NCBI GenBank assembly: GCA_002104945.1
Contig: MCFH01000083.1
Span: 62,001 to 126,000 of the forward strand
DNA length: 64,000 bases
Reading direction: 5' to 3'
Source of the DNA: Piromyces finnis
Taxonomy: Eukaryota > Neocallimastigomycota > Neocallimastigomycetes > Neocallimastigales > Neocallimastigaceae
Shown: one piece after another, positions 55,631-64,000 of the stretch
How the letters are laid out: every line of letters starts with the position of its first letter
Numbering within the stretch: the stretch's first letter is position 1
Notes under the pieces: generated by a model
What the model was told of the DNA's origin: nothing
Seen by the model: only the letters and a program-made list of their open reading frames with translations
Database searches by the model: none
Translations under genes and position numbers: made by a program

Positions 55631-56236
55631 TGTAAAGATATCAAACGCCTCTGTTTGATATCTTTAATGTAACTTAAGCCACAAGTATTATTGTTTAAGT
55701 TACACAAATTATATTCAGAAAAAGAAAATGAGACATAATTTATTTATTAATAATTAAAGTTTAAAACAAAATAAATTATTAATTTATTTTTAATGTTTAA
55801 CAAGTAAATTAATATTCTCAATTTAAATCCCTAGTTTTAGTATTGTTTTTTTTATAGAAATAGATAAATAATAAATGATTAATATATCAATAATACATGG
55901 GCACATATTCAAATTAAATAGTACTTAATTTGAATTGCCAATTGTATTTTACTAAAAATAGTTATAGTTTAAATATTTATTAATAATTAAGATTTTAGTG
56001 TAGATTTTAAATAATAATATATAAGAAATAAATAGTTATAATATAATATAAATGTATTTAGGAAAAATATAAATAGAAGATATTTTTCATCATTTTATCG
56101 ATGTAATTGTTATTATTAAAATTCTATTATAATAAAAGATATTTTATAAAACAATTTTTTATTTTATTTTTTCAAAATCTTGTGTTATTGTAATAGAATA
56201 GATATCCTAATCTATTCTTTCTGTGTCGCCATTACA
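55631..56236 (+). repeat. 5' LTR of copy B
   Basis: 606 bp, TGTAAAG...ATTACA. The first 40 bases form a perfect 14-bp hairpin (TAAAGATATCAAAC / GTTTGATATCTTTA, 6-base loop). A second stem (TGTAACTTAA / TTAAGTTACA) follows, and a third (GAATAGAT / ATCTATTC) lies near the 3' end. Confidence 0.94.
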
Positions 56237-56653
56237 ATAACAATTACCTAACGAAAACCAAGAATACGTTAGGGTATCTACCGCCGAGTAAAAGAAGAAA
56301 AAGAAGGAATAACTACTGGGTTGAAATTGAGTCTACCGCCGAGTAAAAGAAGAAAAAAGAAGGAATAACTACTGGGTTGAAATTGAATCTACCGCCGCCG
56401 AGTGGGAAGAAAGGACCAAGAATAACCATTAAGGATTGATTAGTAGTACAAAACTTGTTCGACACTGCTTTTTGCAGAACGCGTCTGAATAACTTTTGTA
56501 TTGTTAGATATACTAAAATTATCTTTTATAAATAATTAAAAAAAAAAAAAAAAAAAAAAAAATTACTTACTTGAAATAGTAGTAAGAAAACATTTTATTT
56601 ATTTTAGTAAGTTGGAGGGTTTAATTAGTGAATTTGAAAATTTGAATTTGGAA
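56237..56653 (+). other. Structured leader of copy B
   Basis: Tandem units beginning CTACCGCCGAGTAAAAGAAG (at least two well-conserved copies, 56277-56400). Then the conserved stem TACAAAA (56447-56453) / TTTTGTA (56494-56500) around an inner hairpin CTGC-TTTTT-GCAG (56465-56477). A run of 24 or so A lies at about 56538-56562. Confidence 0.6.
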
Positions 56654-59600
56654 ATGGGTGATAGGAATGTGGGTGTTTCCGGGAACTCGGGGAACATTAT
56701 TAATGCTCCACCGATATTCTCTGGTAAACAACGTGAATTAGATGGATTTTTAACTAGAGTGGAGTTGGTATTTCGTACTCGACCGACACTGTACAATACA
56801 GATCGAGTCAAGGTCGACTTCGTTATATCATACTTCTCTGGTAAACCTTTGGAATGGGCTTCAGTGTTGATGAAGAATAATAGTGGGGTTTTAAACCATT
56901 ATGATGAATTTGTAGATAGGTTGAAGGCTAATTTTGGCAGTTATAGATACGATACCGTTGTAGCTAACGGAAAATTAGATAATCTTCGCCAAAGGAAACT
57001 TGGTCAGGTATTAGATTACATTACCGAGTTTCAACGTATTAGCCAAAATTCAAGCTTTAATGATAGCGCAAAAATCTACATGTTTCTGAAAGGTTTATTA
57101 CCACCACTTAGGGAGAAGTTGGCTTTCATTGAATCAAACCCAACTTCAATTGAACAATTGATTTCTTCAACTATTTTAGTTGAAGATATGATGAAAAGGA
57201 ATTCTTTAAGTGAATTTTATTTTAATGGTAGAAGGGCTAATGATCCTATGGATGTGGATGTATTTAAAATTAGTAGAGAGAATAAACGAAAAAGGTATGT
57301 GAATATTCAAGGATCAAGTAAAAATTACAATGAAAACATAGATAACTTTGAAGAAGAAAAGAAAAAAGGGTTATGTTTTCTTTGTAAACAACCGGGACAT
57401 TTAAAATTTAATTGTCCTAATAGAGTAAAGCCCAGAAAAGTGTTAAGAATTGTTAAAGAAAGGACTCCAAAAATTGTTAATCCAAAAATTTACAAAGTTG
57501 GAGTTAAGGGAGTGAAAAGTGATTTAAACCTTGTGGACTTTTACTTGAGTACCAATGAAGTTTCGGAAGTTAAAATTAAGGTTTTAATTGATTCCGGTTC
57601 TGAATTAAATTTCATTAATCCAAGTCTTGCTGAAGAACTTGGTATTAATTTGGAAAAAGTGGAACCATTCCGTGTTTCAGGTGTTAGTGATGGAGTTGTT
57701 AGTGTTTGGGAAAGGACTGAGAAGTGCATGCTCCGTTGCAAAAATCACTTCGAAGTAATTCAACTTTATGGATTACAAGTCCCCGGTGTTGATGTTATTC
57801 TTGGTTTGCCGTGGATAAAGAAGCATAATCCAAATGCTTTCTACGACTCTAAGAAAATCGCTTTTAGTTCTGGTTATTGTGCCAGACATTGTAATAAAGG
57901 CAAAAGAAAGAGAAAACCAAGAAAGAAGTCAAAGAATGATCAGTTAGATCATGATGTTCTCGACCGAAGCTTGACCAAAAAGCCGAAAGTAGATCCCTCT
58001 GTCCCAAAAAATGAAGAAAAAGAATATGTTAAAGGCCGCCTTGTTAGAACCATCAATGATGAAGATGATAGCGATGATGAATATATTAGTTTTAATAAAA
58101 AAGTTAAATGTATTGTAACAAAAATTAATGAAACATGTAATAATGATAACGAATCATGTAGTAATAATAATAATAATGGAAAAGATATTAATAAAGATAA
58201 ATTGGTCGCCGTACCAACCCAATATTTAGAATTTAGTGAAGTATTTAATGAAAAAAATTGTGAAGTGTTACCTCCTCATAGACCTTATGATTGTGAAATC
58301 AAACTTAAAGATGATTCGACTTTATTTTATGGACCTTTGTATCCATTAACTGAAGTTGAAAGAGAGGAACTTAAAAAATATATTGATGATAATTTAAATA
58401 AAGGTTTTATTAGGAAATCATCGTCTCCTGCTGGTGCCCCAATTTTATTTGTTAAAAAGAAGGATGGCTCCCTAAGACTTTGTATCGATTATAGAAAGTT
58501 GAATGATATTACCATTCGTAATTCATATCCTTTACCTTTAATTAGTGACCTTTTGGATAGGGTGAAAAATGCTAAGATTTTTACTAAATTAGACCTTAAA
58601 TCCGCTTATAATCTTGTTCGTATTAAAGAAGGTGACGAATACAAAACGGCTTTTCGTACTAGATATGGACATTTTGAATATCTGGTTATGCCTTTTGGAT
58701 TAAAGAATGCACCTGCAACTTTTCAACACTTCATTAACGATGTCCTTAGTGACTATTTAGACGATTTTGTTATCTCATATATTGATGATATTCTTATTTA
58801 TTCTAATAATATCGAAGAACATCATGAGCATGTTAAAAAGGTACTTAAGAAACTACTTGAAAATAATCTTTATGTTAAATTAGAAAAATGTGAGTTTGAT
58901 GTTGAGAAAACCACTTTTCTTGGTTATGTCATTTCAAAGGATGGATTGCAAATGGATGAAAATAAAGTTAAAGCAATTCTCGATTGGCCGGTTCCCAAGA
59001 ATGTTAAAGAGGTTCAGTCTTTTATTGGTTTATGCAACTATTACAGAATTTTTATTAAAGACTTTGCTAAAATTGCAAACCCTCTTCACAAACTCACTAG
59101 AAAGAATGTTGCTTTTAACTGGGTGAAAGAAGATCAGGACGCTTTTATTTTATTAAAATCTCTGTTCACGTCAGCTCCTATTCTGAAACATGCGGATAGT
59201 AATAAACAATTTATTGTAGAAACTGATGCTAGTAATTATGCTGTCGGTGCTATTCTCTCTCAAGAATTTGATGGCAAATTACATCCTATTGCATTTCTTT
59301 CTAAAAGTTTGACGAGTTGTCAAAGAAACTATCCTATATATGACAAGGAACTTTTAGCTATTGTAGTTGCTCTTGAAGAATGGCGTCATTATTTAGAAGG
59401 TGCACGCCATCCGTTCATAATTTATACTGATCACAAGAATTTAACATTTCCTAGAAAACCTGAAATGTTATCTCAGAGACAAATTAGATGGAATTTGTTC
59501 TTATCCAGATTTGATTTTAAACTCATTTATAGAGCTGGAAAGAAATCCGGTAAGCCTGATATCCTGTCTCGTAGAAGTGATCATGTAGAGAATAATATTA

Positions 59601-61204
59601 ATTCTGATGTTTCTTGTCTTACTATTTCGTTTCATCATAGCGATAACAAACCGTTAATCGATTCTATTTTATTAGAACTTAAAAATGACGATTTGTATAA
59701 TTCTATTGTCCAATTTAAAATGAATGGTTCTGCATGTAATGCACCTATTAAAAATATTGATAAAGTTATTATTGATAACGAGGGATTTTTGTTATATAAT
59801 AATCTTATTTATGTTCCTAAATCTCTTAGGACAAGAGTTTTGGAACTTCATCATGATTCTGTTGCTGCTGGTCATTTCGATATTAAGAAAACCACTGAAC
59901 TGATTTCCAGAAACTTTTGGTGGCCAAGGTTTCATTCAGACGTTAAATCTTTTATCAAATCTTGCGTGACTTGTTGCAAATCCAAAGTCCCCAGACATAA
60001 GCCTTATGGATTGTTATCCCCTTTGGACACTCCCAGTAGGCCCTGGTCTGATATTTCTATTGATTTTATTGTTGATCTTCCTAAGTCCAGAGATATGACA
60101 ACTCTCATGGTTGTTGTCGATAGATTTACTAAATTTGCTCACGCCATTCCTTTACGTTGTCTTCCTACTGCTTCGATTGCTGCTGATGCTTTTATTGCTA
60201 ATGTCTTCCGTTTGCATGGTCTTCCTGATTCCATCATTTCTGATAGAGGCTCGCAATTTACTTCTGACTTTTGGTCAAGACTTTGTGACCTTCTTAATAT
60301 CAATCATTCATTATCAACTGCCAACCATCCGCAGACAGATGGTCAAACGGAGAGGGTGAACGGCATATTAGAACAATATTTCCGTTGTTTTATAAATAAA
60401 AAGCAGAATAACTGGGTTGATCTTATCCCATTTGCTGAATTTGCATATAATAATACTTTACAACAATCTATAAATCAATCTCCATTCTTTGCTAATTATG
60501 GTTTTCATCCAAAGTTCAGCTTAGAAATTCCAGCTAATGATAGACCTAGTAGAGCTGAACAAAGAGTAATTGATATGAATGAAAACTTTAAATTATTAAA
60601 AGAAAACTTAGAAAAAGCAAAAGAAACATATAAGAAATATGCCGATATGAAGAGAATGATTCCCCCGGAGTTCGAAGTGGGAAAGAAGGTATGGTTATTG
60701 AAAGATTCTCCTGGAACTAACCTAAAGAGAAAATTAGCACCTCAAATGCTTGGCCCATTTGAGATAATTGGAAAAGTTAGTTCTCTCGCTTTCAAATTGA
60801 AACTTCCAAAGACAATGAGATGTCATCCAGTCTTTCATGTTTCATTGTTAGAACCATACTTTGAAAACAAGTTTAACGACAGGTCTAATCGTAGGAAGAG
60901 GAACATTCACCTTAACACAGATTTAATTGAAAAAATTCCAGAGAAAATTGAAAAGATGAAATCTGTTAATGGTGAAACATTTTATAAGTTATCATGGAAA
61001 GGATTTGACAAATCCACTTGGATTTCTGAAGATCAGATTCCAGATAAACAATTAATACAAGAGTTTGAAAGAAACTCTAAAAAGTCAAAATATAAGTCGA
61101 ACGACTCCTCCATGAAAATTAGAAAGAATAAAGTTGGTAATCTAATCAAGCACAGATACCAACCATTTGTAATTGAAATTCCTTCGAGTAAAGATTCCTT
61201 ATAA
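56654..61204 (+). CDS. Gag-Pol polyprotein with chromodomain, copy B (apparently intact)
   Basis: 1516 residues from the first ATG, co-linear with copy A and differing at about eleven residues over the open frame. The CCHC knuckle CFLCKQPGHLKFNC, protease LIDSGSELNFI, RT YIDD, RNase H TDAS/TDHKN, integrase HHCC and the full D,D35E triad (SIDFIVDLP, DRGSQF, QTERVNG) are present, followed by a chromodomain that would direct integration to heterochromatin marks. One change, HFDIKKT instead of HFGIKKT in copy A, lies in the integrase zinc domain. Gag and Pol are in one frame, so no frameshift is needed and the Gag:Pol ratio must be set by proteolysis or stability. Confidence 0.94.
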   Translation: MGDRNVGVSGNSGNIINAPPIFSGKQRELDGFLTRVELVFRTRPTLYNTDRVKVDFVISYFSGKPLEWASVLMKNNSGVLNHYDEFVDRLKANFGSYRYDTVVANGKLDNLRQRKLGQVLDYITEFQRISQNSSFNDSAKIYMFLKGLLPPLREKLAFIESNPTSIEQLISSTILVEDMMKRNSLSEFYFNGRRANDPMDVDVFKISRENKRKRYVNIQGSSKNYNENIDNFEEEKKKGLCFLCKQPGHLKFNCPNRVKPRKVLRIVKERTPKIVNPKIYKVGVKGVKSDLNLVDFYLSTNEVSEVKIKVLIDSGSELNFINPSLAEELGINLEKVEPFRVSGVSDGVVSVWERTEKCMLRCKNHFEVIQLYGLQVPGVDVILGLPWIKKHNPNAFYDSKKIAFSSGYCARHCNKGKRKRKPRKKSKNDQLDHDVLDRSLTKKPKVDPSVPKNEEKEYVKGRLVRTINDEDDSDDEYISFNKKVKCIVTKINETCNNDNESCSNNNNNGKDINKDKLVAVPTQYLEFSEVFNEKNCEVLPPHRPYDCEIKLKDDSTLFYGPLYPLTEVEREELKKYIDDNLNKGFIRKSSSPAGAPILFVKKKDGSLRLCIDYRKLNDITIRNSYPLPLISDLLDRVKNAKIFTKLDLKSAYNLVRIKEGDEYKTAFRTRYGHFEYLVMPFGLKNAPATFQHFINDVLSDYLDDFVISYIDDILIYSNNIEEHHEHVKKVLKKLLENNLYVKLEKCEFDVEKTTFLGYVISKDGLQMDENKVKAILDWPVPKNVKEVQSFIGLCNYYRIFIKDFAKIANPLHKLTRKNVAFNWVKEDQDAFILLKSLFTSAPILKHADSNKQFIVETDASNYAVGAILSQEFDGKLHPIAFLSKSLTSCQRNYPIYDKELLAIVVALEEWRHYLEGARHPFIIYTDHKNLTFPRKPEMLSQRQIRWNLFLSRFDFKLIYRAGKKSGKPDILSRRSDHVENNINSDVSCLTISFHHSDNKPLIDSILLELKNDDLYNSIVQFKMNGSACNAPIKNIDKVIIDNEGFLLYNNLIYVPKSLRTRVLELHHDSVAAGHFDIKKTTELISRNFWWPRFHSDVKSFIKSCVTCCKSKVPRHKPYGLLSPLDTPSRPWSDISIDFIVDLPKSRDMTTLMVVVDRFTKFAHAIPLRCLPTASIAADAFIANVFRLHGLPDSIISDRGSQFTSDFWSRLCDLLNINHSLSTANHPQTDGQTERVNGILEQYFRCFINKKQNNWVDLIPFAEFAYNNTLQQSINQSPFFANYGFHPKFSLEIPANDRPSRAEQRVIDMNENFKLLKENLEKAKETYKKYADMKRMIPPEFEVGKKVWLLKDSPGTNLKRKLAPQMLGPFEIIGKVSSLAFKLKLPKTMRCHPVFHVSLLEPYFENKFNDRSNRRKRNIHLNTDLIEKIPEKIEKMKSVNGETFYKLSWKGFDKSTWISEDQIPDKQLIQEFERNSKKSKYKSNDSSMKIRKNKVGNLIKHRYQPFVIEIPSSKDSL

Positions 61205-61240
61205 ATTAATCTCGCAGGAGCTCGACTTAGAGAGAGAGAT

Positions 61241-61846
61241 TGTAAAGATATCAAACGCCTCTGTTTGATATCTTTAATGTAACTTAAGCCACAAGTATTA
61301 TTGTTTAAGTTACACAAATTATATTCAGAAAAAGAAAATGAGACATAATTTATTTATTAATAATTAAAGTTTAAAACAAAATAAATTATTAATTTATTTT
61401 TAATGTTTAACAAGTAAATTAATATTCTCAATTTAAATCCCTAGTTTTAGTATTGTTTTTTTTATAGAAATAGATAAATAATAAATGATTAATATATCAA
61501 TAATACATGGGCACATATTCAAATTAAATAGTACTTAATTTGAATTGCCAATTGTATTTTACTAAAAATAGTTATAGTTTAAATATTTATTAATAATTAA
61601 GATTTTAGTGTAGATTTTAAATAATAATATATAAGAAATAAATAGTTATAATATAATATAAATGTATTTAGGAAAAATATAAATAGAAGATATTTTTCAT
61701 CATTTTATCGATGTAATTGTTATTATTAAAATTCTATTATAATAAAAGATATTTTATAAAACAATTTTTTATTTTATTTTTTCAAAATCTTGTGTTATTG
61801 TAATAGAATAGATATCCTAATCTATTCTTTCTGTGTCGCCATTACA
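61241..61846 (+). repeat. 3' LTR of copy B
   Basis: 606 bp, the same as the 5' LTR by eye, including the variant ending CTGTGTCGCCATTACA. Preceded by the purine tract AGAGAGAGAGAT and followed by TATAT. Confidence 0.94.
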
Positions 61847-62170
61847 TATATATGTATTTAATAAAAATATTATTAATCATATTATTAATAAAAATAAAAA
61901 TAAATATTGTATATTGTACATATAGGAATAAATTTTACTTTATAGTTTTATTTAATTTTTTCATTGATAAATTTATAAATATATACTCATTTGTCAATGG
62001 TTTTTATTATGATATTAAGCAATCTTTTTATAAATCTATTATTATATAAAATAAGAAAATATTTTAAATTGTATTTTTTTAAAAAATCAATTAAATTATT
62101 TTTTTTTTTTAAAAAAAAAAAAAAACAACTGATATTAAGTTGTAAAATTTATAGATATTATTCATAGATA
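61847..62170. terminator. Spacer after copy B with T(n)A(n) palindromes at the 3' end of RPB2
   Basis: T7A6 (about 62074-62086) and T12A15 (62099-62125) precede the RPB2 stop on the minus strand. A small hydrophobic frame at 61852-62049 is not considered a gene. Confidence 0.45.
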
Positions 62171-64000
62171 TTATTCATACATAGTTGTTTGTATACCAAT
62201 AGAATTTAAATATGAATTCATGATATTAAAACTATTTGATATTGTTAGAGATTTTGTTGCAGAATTACAGCATGTTTCTGATGTACTTATTGAATGACAA
62301 ATATTACAATATTTAATTTCCATAATATCTGTATTATTTCGAAACATATCTTTTAATATTGCATTGACTCCGTGTGCTACTAATGCATCTTTTTCCATTT
62401 CTCCTATTCTCAATCCACCATTATTAGCTTTTCCTTCGGTTGGTTGTTTGCTAATAGAATTAACATTTCCGGTAATTCGATAAAACATTTTTTCTTCCAC
62501 TTGATGTTGTAAAGCTGTATAGTAGCATACGCCTACAAACGCAGATCCTATATTCATTCCTGTTTTGGCATCAATCATTTTTTCCATGATCGGTATTCCA
62601 CTTTCAATAAATGTTGATCTGAAATTTTTTATATCATTACTTTCTATGGAAGCATCAAAAAATGTTCCAAATTTCTGAGGATCAATCACCATACACTTAC
62701 CGACGTACATTTCGATTAAATGGCCAACTGTCATTCTGGATGGAAAGGCATGTGGATTAACAATGATATCTGGTATTATTCCATGTTCCGTTTTAGGTAA
62801 TACATCCTCTGGTAATATTGATCCAATGACTCCCTTTTGAGCATAGCGACTAGCAAACTTATCTCCTTGCTGTGGTTTATATATATGCTGTACTTCCACA
62901 CAACAATAACAAATATCATCTTTAATAAAGGTAGTACAGCGATCAACAATAACCGGCTTTCTAAAAATATTTTCTATATCTGAAACTTCGTTTTTAATAA
63001 AATTGTATTTTCTAAATAATGGTTCATTACTACTGTATACATTTTGTGCAATCGGTGTATTTGGTTTTGGCAATCCATTTTCATAATTTTCATTTATATT
63101 CAATAAAATTTCTTCCTTAGTATTGTAGGAAATATATTGGTATCTATATTTAATATTACTAAATAAGCCATTTTCTATACTTTTAGCATTGAATATGACA
63201 CTATCTTCTTGATTATTTCCAAATGCCATAATAGCTACCACCACATTCTGACCACTAAATCTATGATAAGTATTATTATTTGTTATTGCTGATGATGTTG
63301 TCGTTGAGTTATTATTACTGTTATTTTCATCTTTTTCAATGTTTATATTTGTAAGAAGGTCAATTCGGCTTCTAAATTCGTCGTTATTTAATTTTATATT
63401 TTTTTTCAATTTAATATGACTATTTTTGTTAGTGTCATCTGAATAAGAATTGTTTTCATTTATCATTTCAAATCCGTTTTCATCATTTTCATCATCAATA
63501 TTTATAAATAGATTAAATAGATTATTCGAATTATTATTGGGATTGTTTAATAAAATGCTTAAGGGATGATAATGACATACTCTACGTGATAAAATAGATT
63601 CTAATTTGGTCATACAAAATGGACGTTGGGCATTAATTAATCTTCTTGAGTTATCATTAAATTGAAATATTGTACTATCATTCGACATACACTGTTTCGT
63701 CATACCGGCTTGAAATGTTAGTCTTGGAACATGATTGTTTCCTGGAAATGGTGAAAGTGCACTGATTAGACCAAACACAAAATTTGGATTTATTTCTTCA
63801 TATTTATATTCAGTATTACATTTGTATTCAGAAATATCAATAAATCTTACGCCTATTTCAATTCCATCTTTTAAAACTTTTATTGGCCTCATAATTCTTC
63901 CTTCATCCGTAAATAGATAGAACGCTGTATTATCAAATAGACAACTAATAAATGGATAAGTTAATTTCAATTCTTTGTAGGTATGTTCGACAAAGTCAAT
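62171..64000 (-). CDS. Viral RNA polymerase second subunit (RPB2), partial at the right edge
   Basis: 610 codons are open to the window edge, so the N-terminus lies outside. Conserved RPB2 blocks in order from the edge: LFTDEGRIMRP; ISALSPFPGNNHVPRLTFQ followed by AGMTKQ; AFGNNQEDSVIFN; QQGDKFASRYAQKGVIGSIL; GIIPDIIVNPHAFPSRMTVG followed by HLIEMYVGK; GGLRIGEMEKDALVAHG. It ends with a C-terminal zinc cluster, YCNICHSISTSETCC. These cover the hybrid-binding and anchor/clamp regions of the subunit. An Asn-rich insertion lies in front of the NQEDSV block. No stop or frameshift is seen. With the RPB1 fragment and TFIIS-like protein it indicates a virus-encoded transcription apparatus. Confidence 0.92.
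   Translation of the reverse strand: MDFVEHTYKELKLTYPFISCLFDNTAFYLFTDEGRIMRPIKVLKDGIEIGVRFIDISEYKCNTEYKYEEINPNFVFGLISALSPFPGNNHVPRLTFQAGMTKQCMSNDSTIFQFNDNSRRLINAQRPFCMTKLESILSRRVCHYHPLSILLNNPNNNSNNLFNLFINIDDENDENGFEMINENNSYSDDTNKNSHIKLKKNIKLNNDEFRSRIDLLTNINIEKDENNSNNNSTTTSSAITNNNTYHRFSGQNVVVAIMAFGNNQEDSVIFNAKSIENGLFSNIKYRYQYISYNTKEEILLNINENYENGLPKPNTPIAQNVYSSNEPLFRKYNFIKNEVSDIENIFRKPVIVDRCTTFIKDDICYCCVEVQHIYKPQQGDKFASRYAQKGVIGSILPEDVLPKTEHGIIPDIIVNPHAFPSRMTVGHLIEMYVGKCMVIDPQKFGTFFDASIESNDIKNFRSTFIESGIPIMEKMIDAKTGMNIGSAFVGVCYYTALQHQVEEKMFYRITGNVNSISKQPTEGKANNGGLRIGEMEKDALVAHGVNAILKDMFRNNTDIMEIKYCNICHSISTSETCCNSATKSLTISNSFNIMNSYLNSIGIQTTMYE

Larger units (their letters stand above)
55631..61846 (+). 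mobile_element. Complete Ty3/gypsy chromodomain LTR retrotransposon, copy B, inside the viral block
   Basis: LTRs 55631-56236 and 61241-61846 read the same wherever compared, indicating a recent insertion. The element is flanked by a 5-bp duplication, TATAT (55626-55630 and 61847-61851). The polyprotein frame is complete and the integrase triad intact, so this copy may be autonomous. It inserted in the spacer between the D5-like helicase gene and the 3' end of RPB2, without breaking either. Confidence 0.95.

Noticed and set aside
61852-62049. 65-codon hydrophobic frame beside copy B
   Set aside because: It begins in the target duplication and has only AT-rich, low-complexity hydrophobic residues.

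Overview
The window is extremely AT-rich eukaryotic nuclear DNA. It holds long low-complexity Asn/Thr/Ser tracts, sparse short GTAATA-type introns, chromodomain Ty3/gypsy retrotransposons, a P-glycoprotein-type ABC transporter and large secreted lectin-like/GPI-type proteins. This style fits an early-diverging zoosporic fungus, most likely an anaerobic gut fungus (Neocallimastigomycota). That assignment is inferred from composition and gene style, not from a marker gene.

Layout. (1) 1-12050 is a retrotransposon nest. An older minus-strand Ty3/gypsy-like element (gag at 8182-7465 continuing at 1263-1065, then pol running off the left edge, with a textbook A_AAA_AAC -1 frameshift site) is split by a complete Ty3/gypsy chromoviral element, copy A (1264-7464, 5-bp duplication CCATT). 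Copy A's integrase has lost its first catalytic Asp. A truncated third copy, C, lies at 10362-12050. (2) 13987-18404 is a non-autonomous copia-like LTR element in minus orientation. It has 145-bp LTRs and encloses a decayed seryl-tRNA synthetase sequence. (3) 19750-34380 carries host genes: a spliced ABCB-type exporter; a very large secreted protein with bulb-lectin-like repeats and one in-frame TAG (26417-33064); and a small secreted, probably GPI-anchored protein in two frames. (4) 35049 to the right edge is a block of nucleocytoplasmic large DNA virus (NCLDV) genes: a D6/D11-type SF2 helicase, TFIIS-like zinc ribbon, C-terminal RPB1, family B DNA polymerase, D5-like SF3 helicase and RPB2, plus several unknown proteins including a possible early-transcription-factor large subunit. 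(5) A second complete Ty3/gypsy element, copy B (55631-61846, duplication TATAT, LTRs that look identical), has inserted inside the viral block.

Interpretation. The viral genes would form a replication module (polymerase, D5 helicase) and a cytoplasmic-type transcription module (RPB1, RPB2, TFIIS, D6/D11 helicase). They are interleaved on both strands without host-type introns. Several are incomplete: RPB1 has only its C-terminal part and carries an in-frame TAA in a conserved helix, and the D5 protein lacks a primase domain. With the nearby retrotransposon hit and AT-rich repeat expansions inside the genes, this looks like an endogenous giant-virus segment decaying in a fungal genome, although most viral ORFs are still open. 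Perfect T(n)A(n) palindromes sit at every convergent gene junction of the block and may be bidirectional terminators.
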